Source of the DNA: Sphingobium lactosutens
GTDB taxonomy: Bacteria > Pseudomonadota > Alphaproteobacteria > Sphingomonadales > Sphingomonadaceae
Assembly (NCBI RefSeq): GCF_013393185.1
Contig: NZ_QJQX01000031.1
Coordinates: forward strand, 81,001 to 145,000
DNA length: 64,000 bases
Direction: 5' to 3'
Shown here: positions 16,200 to 23,816 of the stretch, piece by piece
Position numbering within the stretch: position 1 is the first letter of the stretch
Layout of the letters: the number at the start of each line of letters is the position of its first letter
Translations under genes and position numbers: made by a program
Notes under the pieces: generated by a model
What the model saw: only the letters and a program-made list of their open reading frames with translations
Databases searched by the model: none
What the model was told of the DNA's origin: nothing

Positions 16200-16628
16200 T
16201 TAACTTATGGGAACCCAGGGATCGTAGCTGCCGAAGCTCCAGACATTGCCTTCCGGATCGAGGGCCGTGTAGCCGCGGCCCGGATAGCCGTCATTGTCGG
16301 CTGGTTCCTGCACAACCACCGCGCCCTCGTTGCGGGCATGGAGGCAATGGGCGTCGGGATCGGGCACCACGACATAGACGCACCCCGTGACGCCGCCCAG
16401 ATCGCGCGCCGTGGACCAGGTGTAGAGCGATTCGCCCTCCATATCCTTGACGCTGCCCAGCATCACCATGCCGTCACCCAGCACCAGCTGCGCATGATGG
16501 ATGATGGTCGGGTCGGCATCGTCGGGATAGACGGCGTGCCGTTCGAAGCCGAAGGCGTCGCACAGGAAATCGATGGCGGCGGGCGCATTGGTGTAGCGCA
16601 GGCACGGGATGACGGGCGAACCAGGCAT
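16200..16628 (-). CDS. VOC-family (glyoxalase/bleomycin-resistance fold) protein
   Basis: A 142-residue single-chain VOC protein built of two beta-alpha-beta-beta-beta modules. The first opens PCLRYTNAPAAIDFLCDAFGFE; the second ends in the typical YTALDPEGNVWSFGSYDPW. VOC proteins bind a metal ion and act as isomerases, dioxygenases or drug-binding proteins. The PhnB-like pattern gives no clear substrate. Candidate metal ligands are the His pair near residues 44-45 and a late Glu. It precedes the small membrane protein gene and is divergent from hisN. Confidence 0.85.
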   Translation of the reverse strand: MPGSPVIPCLRYTNAPAAIDFLCDAFGFERHAVYPDDADPTIIHHAQLVLGDGMVMLGSVKDMEGESLYTWSTARDLGGVTGCVYVVVPDPDAHCLHARNEGAVVVQEPADNDGYPGRGYTALDPEGNVWSFGSYDPWVPIS

Positions 16629-16695
16629 CTTGCTCTCCTCTTATCGGATTCGAGATGCGACCAGTCTAGCGCAGTCGCTCCCCAACCGCTAGGCG

Positions 16696-17547
16696 ATGGG
16701 CATGACGACCCGCGACGACCTCATGCTTGCCAATCGCCTGGCCGACGCCGCCGGCGCGGCCATCCGCCCCTTTTTCCGTGCGCGCTACGACCTGGAGATC
16801 AAGGCCGACAAGTCGCCGGTGACGGAGGCCGATCGCGCCGCCGAAGCCGCGATCCGCGCGATCCTGGAAAAGGAGCGGCCGGACGATGGCATCATCGGCG
16901 AGGAATATGGATCGGTCCGCACCGATGCGGAGCGGGTGTGGATCCTCGACCCCATCGATGGGACGCGCAGCTTCATCGCCGGGCGGCCGATCTTCGGCAC
17001 GCTGATTGCGCTGACGCAAAGCGGGTGGCCGACCATCGGCATCATCGACCAGCCGATCGCACAGGAACGCTGGGCCGGCATGTCGGGCCAGCCCACCACC
17101 TTCAACGGCAAGCCGGTGCGCACCCGCGCGTGCAAGGCGCTGGAAGGCGCCGGCATCGCCACCACCAGCCCGCACCTCTTCGCCGAGGGTGACGTGCCCC
17201 ATTATTTGGCGCTGGTGGCCAAGGTGTCGGGCGGGTCGCCGCGCCAGGGACCGGTCTATGGCGGGGACTGCTATAATTATGGGCTGCTCGCCTCGGGCTT
17301 CCTCGACATCGTCATCGAATCAGGCTTGCAAAGCTATGACTTCGCGGCTCTGGTGCCGGTGGTCGAGGGCGCGGGCGGCCTGATGTGCGACTGGAATGGG
17401 GAGCCGCTGACGGCGGACAGCGAAGGCCATGTGCTGGCGCTGGGCGATCCGGCGCGGCTGGAGGATGTGCTGGAGGCGATCCATGATGGCGGGCGTGGCC
17501 ACGATCATGGGCACAATCATAGGCATGGGCATCATCACGATCACTGA
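16696..17547 (+). CDS. hisN: Histidinol-phosphatase, inositol monophosphatase family
   Basis: A 283-residue Mg2+-dependent phosphatase. It has the metal-binding motifs GEEYGS near residue 72 and [13 protein letters not shown] near residue 87, and the late [16 protein letters not shown] segment. This pattern matches the IMP-type histidinol-phosphatase (HisN) of actinobacteria and alphaproteobacteria rather than SuhB, so a role in histidine synthesis is likely. The last 18 residues contain nine histidines spaced by Gly, Asp and Asn, a metal-binding tail absent from most family members. The gene is convergent with, and overlaps by 7 bases, the macrodomain gene. Confidence 0.85.
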   Translation: MGMTTRDDLMLANRLADAAGAAIRPFFRARYDLEIKADKSPVTEADRAAEAAIRAILEKERPDDGIIGEEYGSVRTDAERVWILDPIDGTRSFIAGRPIFGTLIALTQSGWPTIGIIDQPIAQERWAGMSGQPTTFNGKPVRTRACKALEGAGIATTSPHLFAEGDVPHYLALVAKVSGGSPRQGPVYGGDCYNYGLLASGFLDIVIESGLQSYDFAALVPVVEGAGGLMCDWNGEPLTADSEGHVLALGDPARLEDVLEAIHDGGRGHDHGHNHRHGHHHDH

Positions 17548-18080
17548 TCGGTGCAGGCCACATCCCTGACCGCCGCGTCGAACAGGGCGGTGGCGGCCTC
17601 ATCGAAGCAGACGAAGCGTATGAGGTCGAAGGCGTCGGGGTCACGGCGCAGCGCCGCACCGACGGCGCTTGCGGCGATCCGCGCCGCCTGATCCTTCGGA
17701 AAGCCGTAGACGCCGGTCGAGATCGCCGGGAAGGCGATGCTGCGCAGCGCATGATGGCGCGCCAGGCTGAGCGAATGGGCGTAGCAGCCGGCGAGCAGGT
17801 CGCGCTCGCCCCGGCCGCCGCCGCTCCAGACCGGTCCCACCGTGTGGATGACATAGCGGGCAGGCAGGTCATAGCCGCGCGTGATCCGCGCCTCGCCGGT
17901 CGGACAGCCGCCGATGGTGCGGCATTCGGCGAGCAGATCCGGCCCGGCGGCGCGGTGAATCGCGCCATCGACGCCGCCTCCACCCAGCAAGCTATTGTTG
18001 GCGGCGTTGACGATGGCGTCAGTCGTGCTGCGGGTGATGTCGCCCGTCACCACTTCCCACCGGGTCGCGCCGACGATCAT
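17541..18080 (-). CDS. Macrodomain O-acetyl-ADP-ribose deacetylase-like protein
   Basis: A 179-residue stand-alone macrodomain. The signatures are [23 protein letters not shown] (residues about 26-48, read in two parts) and the ISTGVYGFP loop near residue 120. The arrangement is that of the MacroD/YmdB class, which removes ADP-ribose or hydrolyses O-acetyl-ADP-ribose. It lies 3 bases downstream of the VOC gene on the same strand, so they are probably cotranscribed, and its end overlaps the hisN end tail to tail. Confidence 0.93.
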   Translation of the reverse strand: MIVGATRWEVVTGDITRSTTDAIVNAANNSLLGGGGVDGAIHRAAGPDLLAECRTIGGCPTGEARITRGYDLPARYVIHTVGPVWSGGGRGERDLLAGCYAHSLSLARHHALRSIAFPAISTGVYGFPKDQAARIAASAVGAALRRDPDAFDLIRFVCFDEAATALFDAAVRDVACTDQ

Positions 18081-18083
18081 GGC

Positions 18084-18497
18084 TCAGCTCTTGAGCGGCC
18101 CGCCGATCGACCAGACATGGCCGAACGGATCGACGAGCTGGCCATAGCGCGCGCCCCAGAACTGGTTGTCGATCGGAAAGCGGATACTGGCGCCTGCCGA
18201 CAAGGCCCGGTTCCACCATGTGTCGGCATCGTCGACCTCCAGATGGAGCGTGACACAGGCCGGTGGCGGCACCGGTTCGCCCGCCGTCATCTCGTGGAAA
18301 TGATCGTTCAGCATCAATGGCCCGTCGTTGATGATGAGGTGCGCGTGCATGATCCGCTCGCCATCGTCGGCGATATGCCTCGTCTGCTCGACCGCGCCGA
18401 AGGCTGTTTTGTAGAAATCGATCGCCTCGGTCGCCTTGCCGTCGCCGATGGTGAGATGCGCGGTGACGCCGGGCATGGTGAAGGGTGTTTCGCTCAC
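18084..18497 (-). CDS. VOC-family protein (PhnB-like)
   Basis: A 137-residue VOC protein of the PhnB-like subgroup, starting TPFTMPGVTAHLTIGDGKATEAIDFYK (residues 4-30, in parts) and ending RYGQLVDPFGHVWSIGGP. The DPFGHVW end is characteristic of the COG2764 group. The substrate is unknown. It precedes the macrodomain gene by 3 bases. It is not closely similar to the VOC protein at 16200-16628, so it is not a recent tandem copy. Confidence 0.88.
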   Translation of the reverse strand: MSETPFTMPGVTAHLTIGDGKATEAIDFYKTAFGAVEQTRHIADDGERIMHAHLIINDGPLMLNDHFHEMTAGEPVPPPACVTLHLEVDDADTWWNRALSAGASIRFPIDNQFWGARYGQLVDPFGHVWSIGGPLKS

Positions 18498-18563
18498 GGC
18501 CGCTCTCCTCTTCGAGTCGTTATCCGCGAAGGATAAACCCGCGCCCCGCCGATCAGAAGTCGA

Positions 18564-20714
18564 TCAGAAGATGCCGAGGAATTTCCTGTCCTGCTTCTTC
18601 TTCTCTCCGGCCTTGCCCCTGCCCTTTTCATCCTTGGCGGTGGTGCCGCGGCCGACATCGTCGCGCGGCTTGCCGCCCCTGGTGCGCTGGGCCTGCGCGT
18701 CCGCGCCGGCCAGCACCGGGCCGCAGGCCGCGCCCTTGGCATCGCCCACATCGACGAAGGCGAGCGCCGCCGCGATCGGACTGGCGACGATGCCTAGCGC
18801 CGCGCCCGCCCCGCCGCGCGCCATCAGTTCGGGCGAGAGAACGGAGATGGCGGGTTTCGCGAAATAGCCGCCGACGCCGACCGGCGACTGGCCGGAAAAG
18901 AGGCTGATCTTCTTGCCATCGGCACGGAAGGCGAGGTCGAGGCTTTCATTGCGGAAGGAGAAGCCGCCGCGCCCGAGCATCACATTCTTCTTCGTGTCTA
19001 TGAGGATCGGGTCGGCCGCCGCCACACCATTGCGCACGGTGAAGGCAATGAGGCCGCAGTTGATCTCCACCGGCTGCTTGAGCTTGCCGGAGAACATCTT
19101 GGTGACGAAGGTGCCGACATCCAGTTCGGACAGCTGGACGTTGCGCGCCCACATCGAGCCTGCGGGCAATATCACCGCGATCCGTCCGTTCGCGGTGCTG
19201 AGCGAATCATGCAGCGTGTCGCCAAGCCCCGTCATCTGCACCCGCGCCTTGATCGTGCCGCTGGTACCCGATTCCTCCACGCCCCAGCGCGCCAGCAGCT
19301 TGCCCATGGGCGTGGGCGACAGGCGGATGTCGTAAGCGGTCCGCACCGGTCGATTGCGCGCGTTGATCTCTATGTCGGAGCCGACATGGCCGCCCGACAT
19401 GTCGAAGGTCAAAGGCGACAGGGTGAGCAGGCTATGGTCCAGCTTCACCGTCACCGCCGCGTTCGATATTGGCAGGTTGGGCGCACGGATCGTCTTCACG
19501 CTGTAGCGGACATTGGCGTCGAAGTTGCGGATCGCCTCGACCCGGAGCGGGGCGTCGGGCAGGATTCGGGGCGTGCCGGCAACCGTTTCGATCGCGCCGC
19601 CCGCGCCTTCCTGCGCCAGCCGCTGCGGATCATAGCCGATGAAGGGACCGACATCGATGATGTCGAGTTTTTGCGTGGCGAGGTCGGCGTCGATCAGCAG
19701 GCGGCTGTTCGGCAGCGATACGGTCATCTTGCCGGCCAGATCGCTGTCGCCGAACCGGCCCTTCAGATGGATGAAGCGCCATTCCTCCCCCGCTTTGGTC
19801 AGCGCAGAGGTGAAGCGATAGGCGCGGGTGTCGGGGATGGCGACGCCCAGGAAATCGAACAGCAGGCGGAGATTGGGACCGGTCGTTACCAGCCTGAGGT
19901 CGCTGCCCTCCAGCTCGGTCGCGCCGGGCAGCGTGCCGCTCACCTCCAGCGCGGTCGCCCCGGCCACGGCGCGCGCCGACAGATTGTTCTTGCCGCCCGT
20001 CACGGTCGCGTTGGGCGACAGCAAGCCCCCGGCCAGGGTGAAGGGACGGTCGCGCATCGTGCCTTTGCCGGAAAAGCGGATATCGTGGGTAAAGCGTGTG
20101 TCCTGCGCGCGCACCGTTTCGAACCCGATGTCCGTGGACAGTTGCATCACCGGATCGCGATAGCGCAGCGTCGTGCCCGCCAGCAGTGCGCGGCGGATCA
20201 GAGGCAGCGTCATCGGCTCGCCCTTGCGATCGGGATCGCCCAGCGTCCATGTATTATGCGCCCGGTCGCGCGACCATTCGAGGTCGGCGGCGGCGTTGTG
20301 CAGTTCGAGCCATTTGATCCGATACTGGCGGCCGAAGATCAGGCTGAGCGGCGCGATCCGCATGTCGATCAGGTCGGCGCGAAACAGATCCCGGCGGCTG
20401 GCCCAGGGCAGGTTGGCGATGCGCAGCCCCTCGGCACGGAACCTGATGCTGATCGGGGCGAAATAGAGCTGGAAATCGCCGCTGACGCGGACCTGCCGCT
20501 CCAGTTGGCCGCCGACGATCCGCTCGAACGGATGTTTCAGGAACCGCCCCTTGGTGACGAACAGGATCAGCCAGAGCGCAAAGAGGGTGCCGACGATCCA
20601 CAGCAAGATGCGCACGACCAGCGGTAGGCGGCGCCAGCGCTCCCGCGCACGGCGGGCATGGGGCCGCCATCCGGAGGTTGGCGCCGGGCGCATGAGAGGA
20701 TCGACATCAGCCAT
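18564..20714 (-). CDS. AsmA-family protein
   Basis: A ~716-residue protein with a short cytoplasmic Arg-rich N-terminus, one membrane anchor (LVVRILLWIVGTLFALWLILF), and a long beta-rich periplasmic part typical of AsmA/TamB-like lipid-transfer proteins. The N-terminal AsmA domain shows LERQVRVSGDFQL and IRFRAEGLRIANLPW; the C-terminal AsmA_2 region includes ARVQMTGLGDTLHDSLSTANGRI. The tail is unusually charged (DEKGRGKAGEKKKQDRKF). AsmA proteins affect outer-membrane lipid homeostasis. I start at the ATG giving MADVDPLMRP. It is monocistronic and divergent from rpmI. Confidence 0.88.
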   Translation of the reverse strand: MADVDPLMRPAPTSGWRPHARRARERWRRLPLVVRILLWIVGTLFALWLILFVTKGRFLKHPFERIVGGQLERQVRVSGDFQLYFAPISIRFRAEGLRIANLPWASRRDLFRADLIDMRIAPLSLIFGRQYRIKWLELHNAAADLEWSRDRAHNTWTLGDPDRKGEPMTLPLIRRALLAGTTLRYRDPVMQLSTDIGFETVRAQDTRFTHDIRFSGKGTMRDRPFTLAGGLLSPNATVTGGKNNLSARAVAGATALEVSGTLPGATELEGSDLRLVTTGPNLRLLFDFLGVAIPDTRAYRFTSALTKAGEEWRFIHLKGRFGDSDLAGKMTVSLPNSRLLIDADLATQKLDIIDVGPFIGYDPQRLAQEGAGGAIETVAGTPRILPDAPLRVEAIRNFDANVRYSVKTIRAPNLPISNAAVTVKLDHSLLTLSPLTFDMSGGHVGSDIEINARNRPVRTAYDIRLSPTPMGKLLARWGVEESGTSGTIKARVQMTGLGDTLHDSLSTANGRIAVILPAGSMWARNVQLSELDVGTFVTKMFSGKLKQPVEINCGLIAFTVRNGVAAADPILIDTKKNVMLGRGGFSFRNESLDLAFRADGKKISLFSGQSPVGVGGYFAKPAISVLSPELMARGGAGAALGIVASPIAAALAFVDVGDAKGAACGPVLAGADAQAQRTRGGKPRDDVGRGTTAKDEKGRGKAGEKKKQDRKFLGIF

Positions 20715-20874
20715 GGCAGGGCATGAACGCCGCGATCCAGGCATTGGGTCCGAATCGCTTGCTTTTGCGGACGCGCCCGACTATGCGCGCCGTTCGCGAT
20801 ATTCAGTGAGACCGCCCGGCTAACTAGGGCTGCCGTGGCTGTCTGTAATCGTCGCGCTGCAAAAGGAGACGAAA

Positions 20875-21078
20875 ATGCCCAAGATGAAGACCAAGAGCGG
20901 TGTGAAGAAGCGCTTCAAGTTCACCGCCACCGGCAAGGTCAAGCACGGCGTCGCTGGCAAGCGCCACCGCCTGATCAGCCACAACGCAAAATATATTCGC
21001 CAGAACCGCGGCACCAGCGTGCTGTCGGATTCGGATGTTGCCCATGTGCGCCTGTGGGCGCCCTACGGCCTGAAGTAA
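20875..21078 (+). CDS. rpmI: Ribosomal protein bL35
   Basis: A 67-residue basic protein beginning [20 protein letters not shown], with [17 protein letters not shown] in the middle: a complete bL35 of the 50S subunit. A strong ribosome-binding site AAAGGAGACGAAA precedes the ATG. infC, often upstream of rpmI in bacteria, is not here, since the upstream gene is the divergent AsmA gene, so the promoter must lie in 20745-20874. Confidence 0.98.
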   Translation: MPKMKTKSGVKKRFKFTATGKVKHGVAGKRHRLISHNAKYIRQNRGTSVLSDSDVAHVRLWAPYGLK

Positions 21079-21091
21079 GGAGTAGAGGCAC

Positions 21092-21454
21092 ATGGCACGC
21101 GTCAAACGTGGTGTAACCACCCGCGCCAAGCACAAGCGGATCCTGGAACAGGCGAAGGGCTATTATGGCCGTCGCAAGAATACGATCCGTGTCGCCCGCC
21201 AGGCCGTCGAAAAGGCCGGCCAGTACGCTTACCGCGACCGCAAGGTCAAGAAGCGCACCTTCCGTGGCCTGTGGATCCAGCGCATCAACGCGGGCGTCCG
21301 CGCTGAAGGCCTGACCTATTCGCAGTTCATGCACGGCCTGAAGCTGGCCGGCGTGGAGCTGGACCGGAAGGTTCTGGCCGACATCGCGATGCACGAAGGC
21401 GAGGCGTTTAGCGCCATCATCGCCCAGGCGAAGGCTGCGCTGCCCGCAGCCTGA
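21092..21454 (+). CDS. rplT: Ribosomal protein bL20
   Basis: A 120-residue basic bL20, with [26 protein letters not shown] at the N-terminus (residues 3-28, in parts) and [14 protein letters not shown] near residue 70. It assembles early in the 50S subunit and binds 23S rRNA. It follows rpmI by 13 bases with an AAGGAG site between them, so the two form the usual rpmI-rplT operon, closed by the terminator at 21482. Confidence 0.98.
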   Translation: MARVKRGVTTRAKHKRILEQAKGYYGRRKNTIRVARQAVEKAGQYAYRDRKVKKRTFRGLWIQRINAGVRAEGLTYSQFMHGLKLAGVELDRKVLADIAMHEGEAFSAIIAQAKAALPAA

Positions 21455-21479
21455 GGCTGATCGATCGCAAGATCGTCAA

Positions 21480-21520
21480 AAGGGCGCCGGGGCAGATGCC
21501 TTCGGCGCCCTTTTTGTTTT
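21480..21520 (+). terminator. Intrinsic terminator of rpmI-rplT
   Basis: A stem of GGGCGCC(G) (21482 onward) with (C)GGCGCCC (ending 21510) is followed by TTTTTGTTTT, directly after the rplT stop. Confidence 0.92.
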
Positions 21521-21529
21521 ACTCGACCT

Positions 21530-21641
21530 TCGTTCGTTTCGAGCGTGTCGAGAAACGCCTTGCACCGCGCCCGCCGCTTCTCGACGCAGCCTGTCCTGAG
21601 CGCCTGCCTTGTAGGCAGTCGAAGGGCTCGAAGCGAACGGA
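21530..21641. repeat. CCGTTCG...CGAACGG inverted-pair element, copy 3
   Basis: The left arm CGTTCGTTTCGAGCGTGTCGAG and the right arm GGGCTCGAAGCGAACGG enclose a variant interior with TTCTCGACGCAGCCTGTCCTGAG and GTAGGCAGTCGAAGG. It lies between the rplT terminator and the LysE-type gene. Confidence 0.65.
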
Positions 21642-21675
21642 GTTTGGCAGCCGGAATTTCCGAAGGAACCATCCC

Positions 21676-22293
21676 ATGTCGCTGCATCTCTGGTGGTTGT
21701 ACGTTACGGCGGTCTTCCTGATCTCGGCCACGCCCGGCCCCAACATGCTGCATGTCATGACGCAGAGCATCGCCCATGGCCCGCGCAAGGCGACAGCCAC
21801 GATGGCGGGTCTGATGAGCGCGGTGCTGCTGTGCCTGATCGCCTCGGCGCTTGGCCTTGGCGCATTGTTGAAGGCGTCGCCGCGCCTGTTCGACGTGCTG
21901 CGCTATGCCGGCGTCGCCTATCTCGTCTGGTTGGGGATCAAGGCCTGGCGCGCGCCCGTGGGCGGCGGTGAAGCGAGCGCGACCAACGCCCGCTCGGCCC
22001 GCGCCCTCTATGGCACCGGGCTGCTGACCGGCCTCGCCAACCCCAAGCTGATCATCTTCGCCGCCGCGCTCTTCCCCCAGTTCATCGACCTGGAGCGCCC
22101 CTTCTGGTTGCAGCTCGCGATCCTGATCGCCAGCTTCGTGATGATCGAAAGCTTCTGGTATGGCGTCTACGCGTTGGGCGGCCTGCGCCTCGCCCGCTGG
22201 CTCGAACCCGTCAACCGGCAGAAGCTGTTCAACCGCGGCACCGGGTTGCTGTTCATCGGCTTTGGCGGCGCGCTGCTGGGGGCCAGAGCATAA
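21676..22293 (+). CDS. LysE/RhtB-family amino acid exporter
   Basis: A 205-residue membrane protein with about six helices. The N-terminal signature is FLISATPGPNMLHVMTQS (residues 11-28), and GTGLLTGLANPKLIIFAAALFPQF lies near residue 115, both hallmarks of LysE/RhtB exporters of amino acids, homoserine lactones or similar small molecules. The substrate is unknown. The ATG at 21676 is preceded by GAAGGAACC; longer in-frame openings lie in the repeat upstream and are rejected. It is followed by the left REP of the GIY-YIG unit. Confidence 0.92.
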   Translation: MSLHLWWLYVTAVFLISATPGPNMLHVMTQSIAHGPRKATATMAGLMSAVLLCLIASALGLGALLKASPRLFDVLRYAGVAYLVWLGIKAWRAPVGGGEASATNARSARALYGTGLLTGLANPKLIIFAAALFPQFIDLERPFWLQLAILIASFVMIESFWYGVYALGGLRLARWLEPVNRQKLFNRGTGLLFIGFGGALLGARA

Positions 22294-22300
22294 AGGCCAC

Positions 22301-22330
22301 GTCATTCCCGCGAAAGCGGGAACCCATCTC
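22301..22330. repeat. REP, left inverted copy of the GIY-YIG unit
   Basis: This 30-base palindrome-containing unit, GTCATTCCCGCGAAAGCGGG plus AACCCATCTC, is the exact reverse complement of 22681-22710. It lies 12 bases before the GIY-YIG start. Confidence 0.9.
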
Positions 22331-22341
22331 CTGAGGTGACT

Positions 22342-22668
22342 ATGGCGCGCGAGATCAGCCCAACCGTCTACATCCTCGCCAGCCGTCGCAACGGCACCCT
22401 CTACACGGGCGTCACCGCCGATCTCATAAAGCGGCTCTACGAACATCGAAACGGCTTGATCCAAGGCTTCACGAAAGACTACGGCGTCAAGCGCCTGGTC
22501 TGGTTCGAACCGCATGACAGCATGGACAGCGCCATCCTGCGGGAAAAGCGGATTAAGAAATGGAACAGACAGAGGAAGATCGAGCTGATCGAAGCCGGCA
22601 ATCCCGATTGGGATGATCTGGCGCTGGGCTTTGGCTTTGAGCCTTTGTCCTCTTTACGTAGCGACTGA
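22342..22668 (+). CDS. GIY-YIG endonuclease-domain protein (YhbQ/UPF0213-type)
   Basis: A 108-residue single-domain GIY-YIG protein. TVYILASRRNGTLYTGVT supplies the two tripartite motifs (VYI and YTG), followed by the catalytic Arg in LIKRLYEHR and the metal-binding Glu in AILREKRIKKWNR. Such small nucleases cut DNA, but their cellular role is generally unknown. The unit is bracketed by perfect 30-base inverted REPs (22301-22330, 22681-22710), giving a 410-bp block between the LysE gene and pheS. The ATG at 22342 starts the standard N-terminus; a GTG two codons upstream is possible. Confidence 0.92.
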   Translation: MAREISPTVYILASRRNGTLYTGVTADLIKRLYEHRNGLIQGFTKDYGVKRLVWFEPHDSMDSAILREKRIKKWNRQRKIELIEAGNPDWDDLALGFGFEPLSSLRSD

Positions 22669-22680
22669 CCGGCAGGTCGG

Positions 22681-22710
22681 GAGATGGGTTCCCGCTTTCG
22701 CGGGAATGAC
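22681..22710. repeat. REP, right inverted copy of the GIY-YIG unit
   Basis: Exact reverse complement of 22301-22330. It ends 14 bases before the pheS ATG, so it lies in the 5' leader of pheS. It differs by one base from 11031-11060. Confidence 0.9.
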
Positions 22711-22724
22711 GAAGGTTTGAAAAG

Positions 22725-23816
22725 ATGACTGAGATTGCCAATCTGAAAGCCGGCCTGATCGCCGACATCGCCGCCGCCGACACGCTCGACGCGCTGGAGG
22801 CGCTGCGGGTGGGGGCGCTGGGCAAGAGCGGGGTCGTGACCGGCCTCCTGAAGACGCTGGGCGGCATGTCGCCGGATGAGCGGATGGAAAAAGGCCCGCC
22901 GATCCAGGATCTGCGCGAGAGTGTCACCGCCGCGCTGGCCGACAGGAAGGCGGCGCTGGAGCAAGCGGCGCTCGACGCGAAGCTCGCTTCGGAAAAGGTC
23001 GACATGACCCTGCCCGCCGATCTGGGTGCGCAGGGCAGCGTCCATGCCGTGTCTCAGGTCATGGACGAACTGGCGGAAATCTTCGCGGACCTCGGCTTCT
23101 CGGTCGCGACGGGGCCGGAGATCGAGGACGACTGGCATAATTTCACCGCGCTCAACATCCCGGAGACGCACCCGGCGCGCGCGATGCACGACACCTTCTA
23201 TTTCCCCGATGAAGAGGGGCAGAAGAAGATGCTGCTGCGCACCCACACCTCGCCGGTGCAGATCCGCACGATGATGACGCAGGAACCGCCGATCCGCATC
23301 ATCGCGCCGGGCCGCGTCTATCGCAGCGATTCCGATGCGACCCACACGCCGATGTTCCACCAGATCGAAGGGCTGGTGATCGACAAGGGCATCACGCTGG
23401 GTCATCTGAAATGGACGCTGGAAACCTTCCTCAAGGCCTTTTTCGAGCGTGAGGACATCGTCCTGCGCCTGCGCCCCAGCTACTTCCCCTTCACCGAACC
23501 GTCGGTCGAGGTGGACGTCGGCTATACGCTGACCAATGGCCAGCGCGTGATCGGCGGCGACGGCGATGCGCCGGACGGCGGCTGGCTGGAAGTGCTGGGC
23601 AGCGGCATGGTCAACCGCCGCGTGATCGAAGCGTGCGGGCTTGATCCCGACGAATGGCAGGGCTTCGCCTTCGGCACCGGCGTCGACCGGCTCGCCATGC
23701 TCAAATATGGCATGAACGACCTGCGCGCCTTCTTCGACGGCGATCTGCGCTGGCTGAAACATTATGGATTTTCGGCACTCGACGTGCCCACGCTGTCGGG
23801 AGGAGTCGGCGCATGA
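22725..23816 (+). CDS. pheS: Phenylalanyl-tRNA synthetase alpha subunit
   Basis: A 363-residue class II synthetase subunit. The N-terminal coiled-coil tRNA-binding arm (residues 1 to about 85) is followed by the catalytic core with [23 protein letters not shown] (in parts), the motif 2 region [23 protein letters not shown] and motif 3 [13 protein letters not shown]. It pairs with PheT as an alpha2-beta2 tetramer. The 5' end lies just after a REP, and the stop overlaps the pheT start by 4 bases. Confidence 0.97.
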   Translation: MTEIANLKAGLIADIAAADTLDALEALRVGALGKSGVVTGLLKTLGGMSPDERMEKGPPIQDLRESVTAALADRKAALEQAALDAKLASEKVDMTLPADLGAQGSVHAVSQVMDELAEIFADLGFSVATGPEIEDDWHNFTALNIPETHPARAMHDTFYFPDEEGQKKMLLRTHTSPVQIRTMMTQEPPIRIIAPGRVYRSDSDATHTPMFHQIEGLVIDKGITLGHLKWTLETFLKAFFEREDIVLRLRPSYFPFTEPSVEVDVGYTLTNGQRVIGGDGDAPDGGWLEVLGSGMVNRRVIEACGLDPDEWQGFAFGTGVDRLAMLKYGMNDLRAFFDGDLRWLKHYGFSALDVPTLSGGVGA

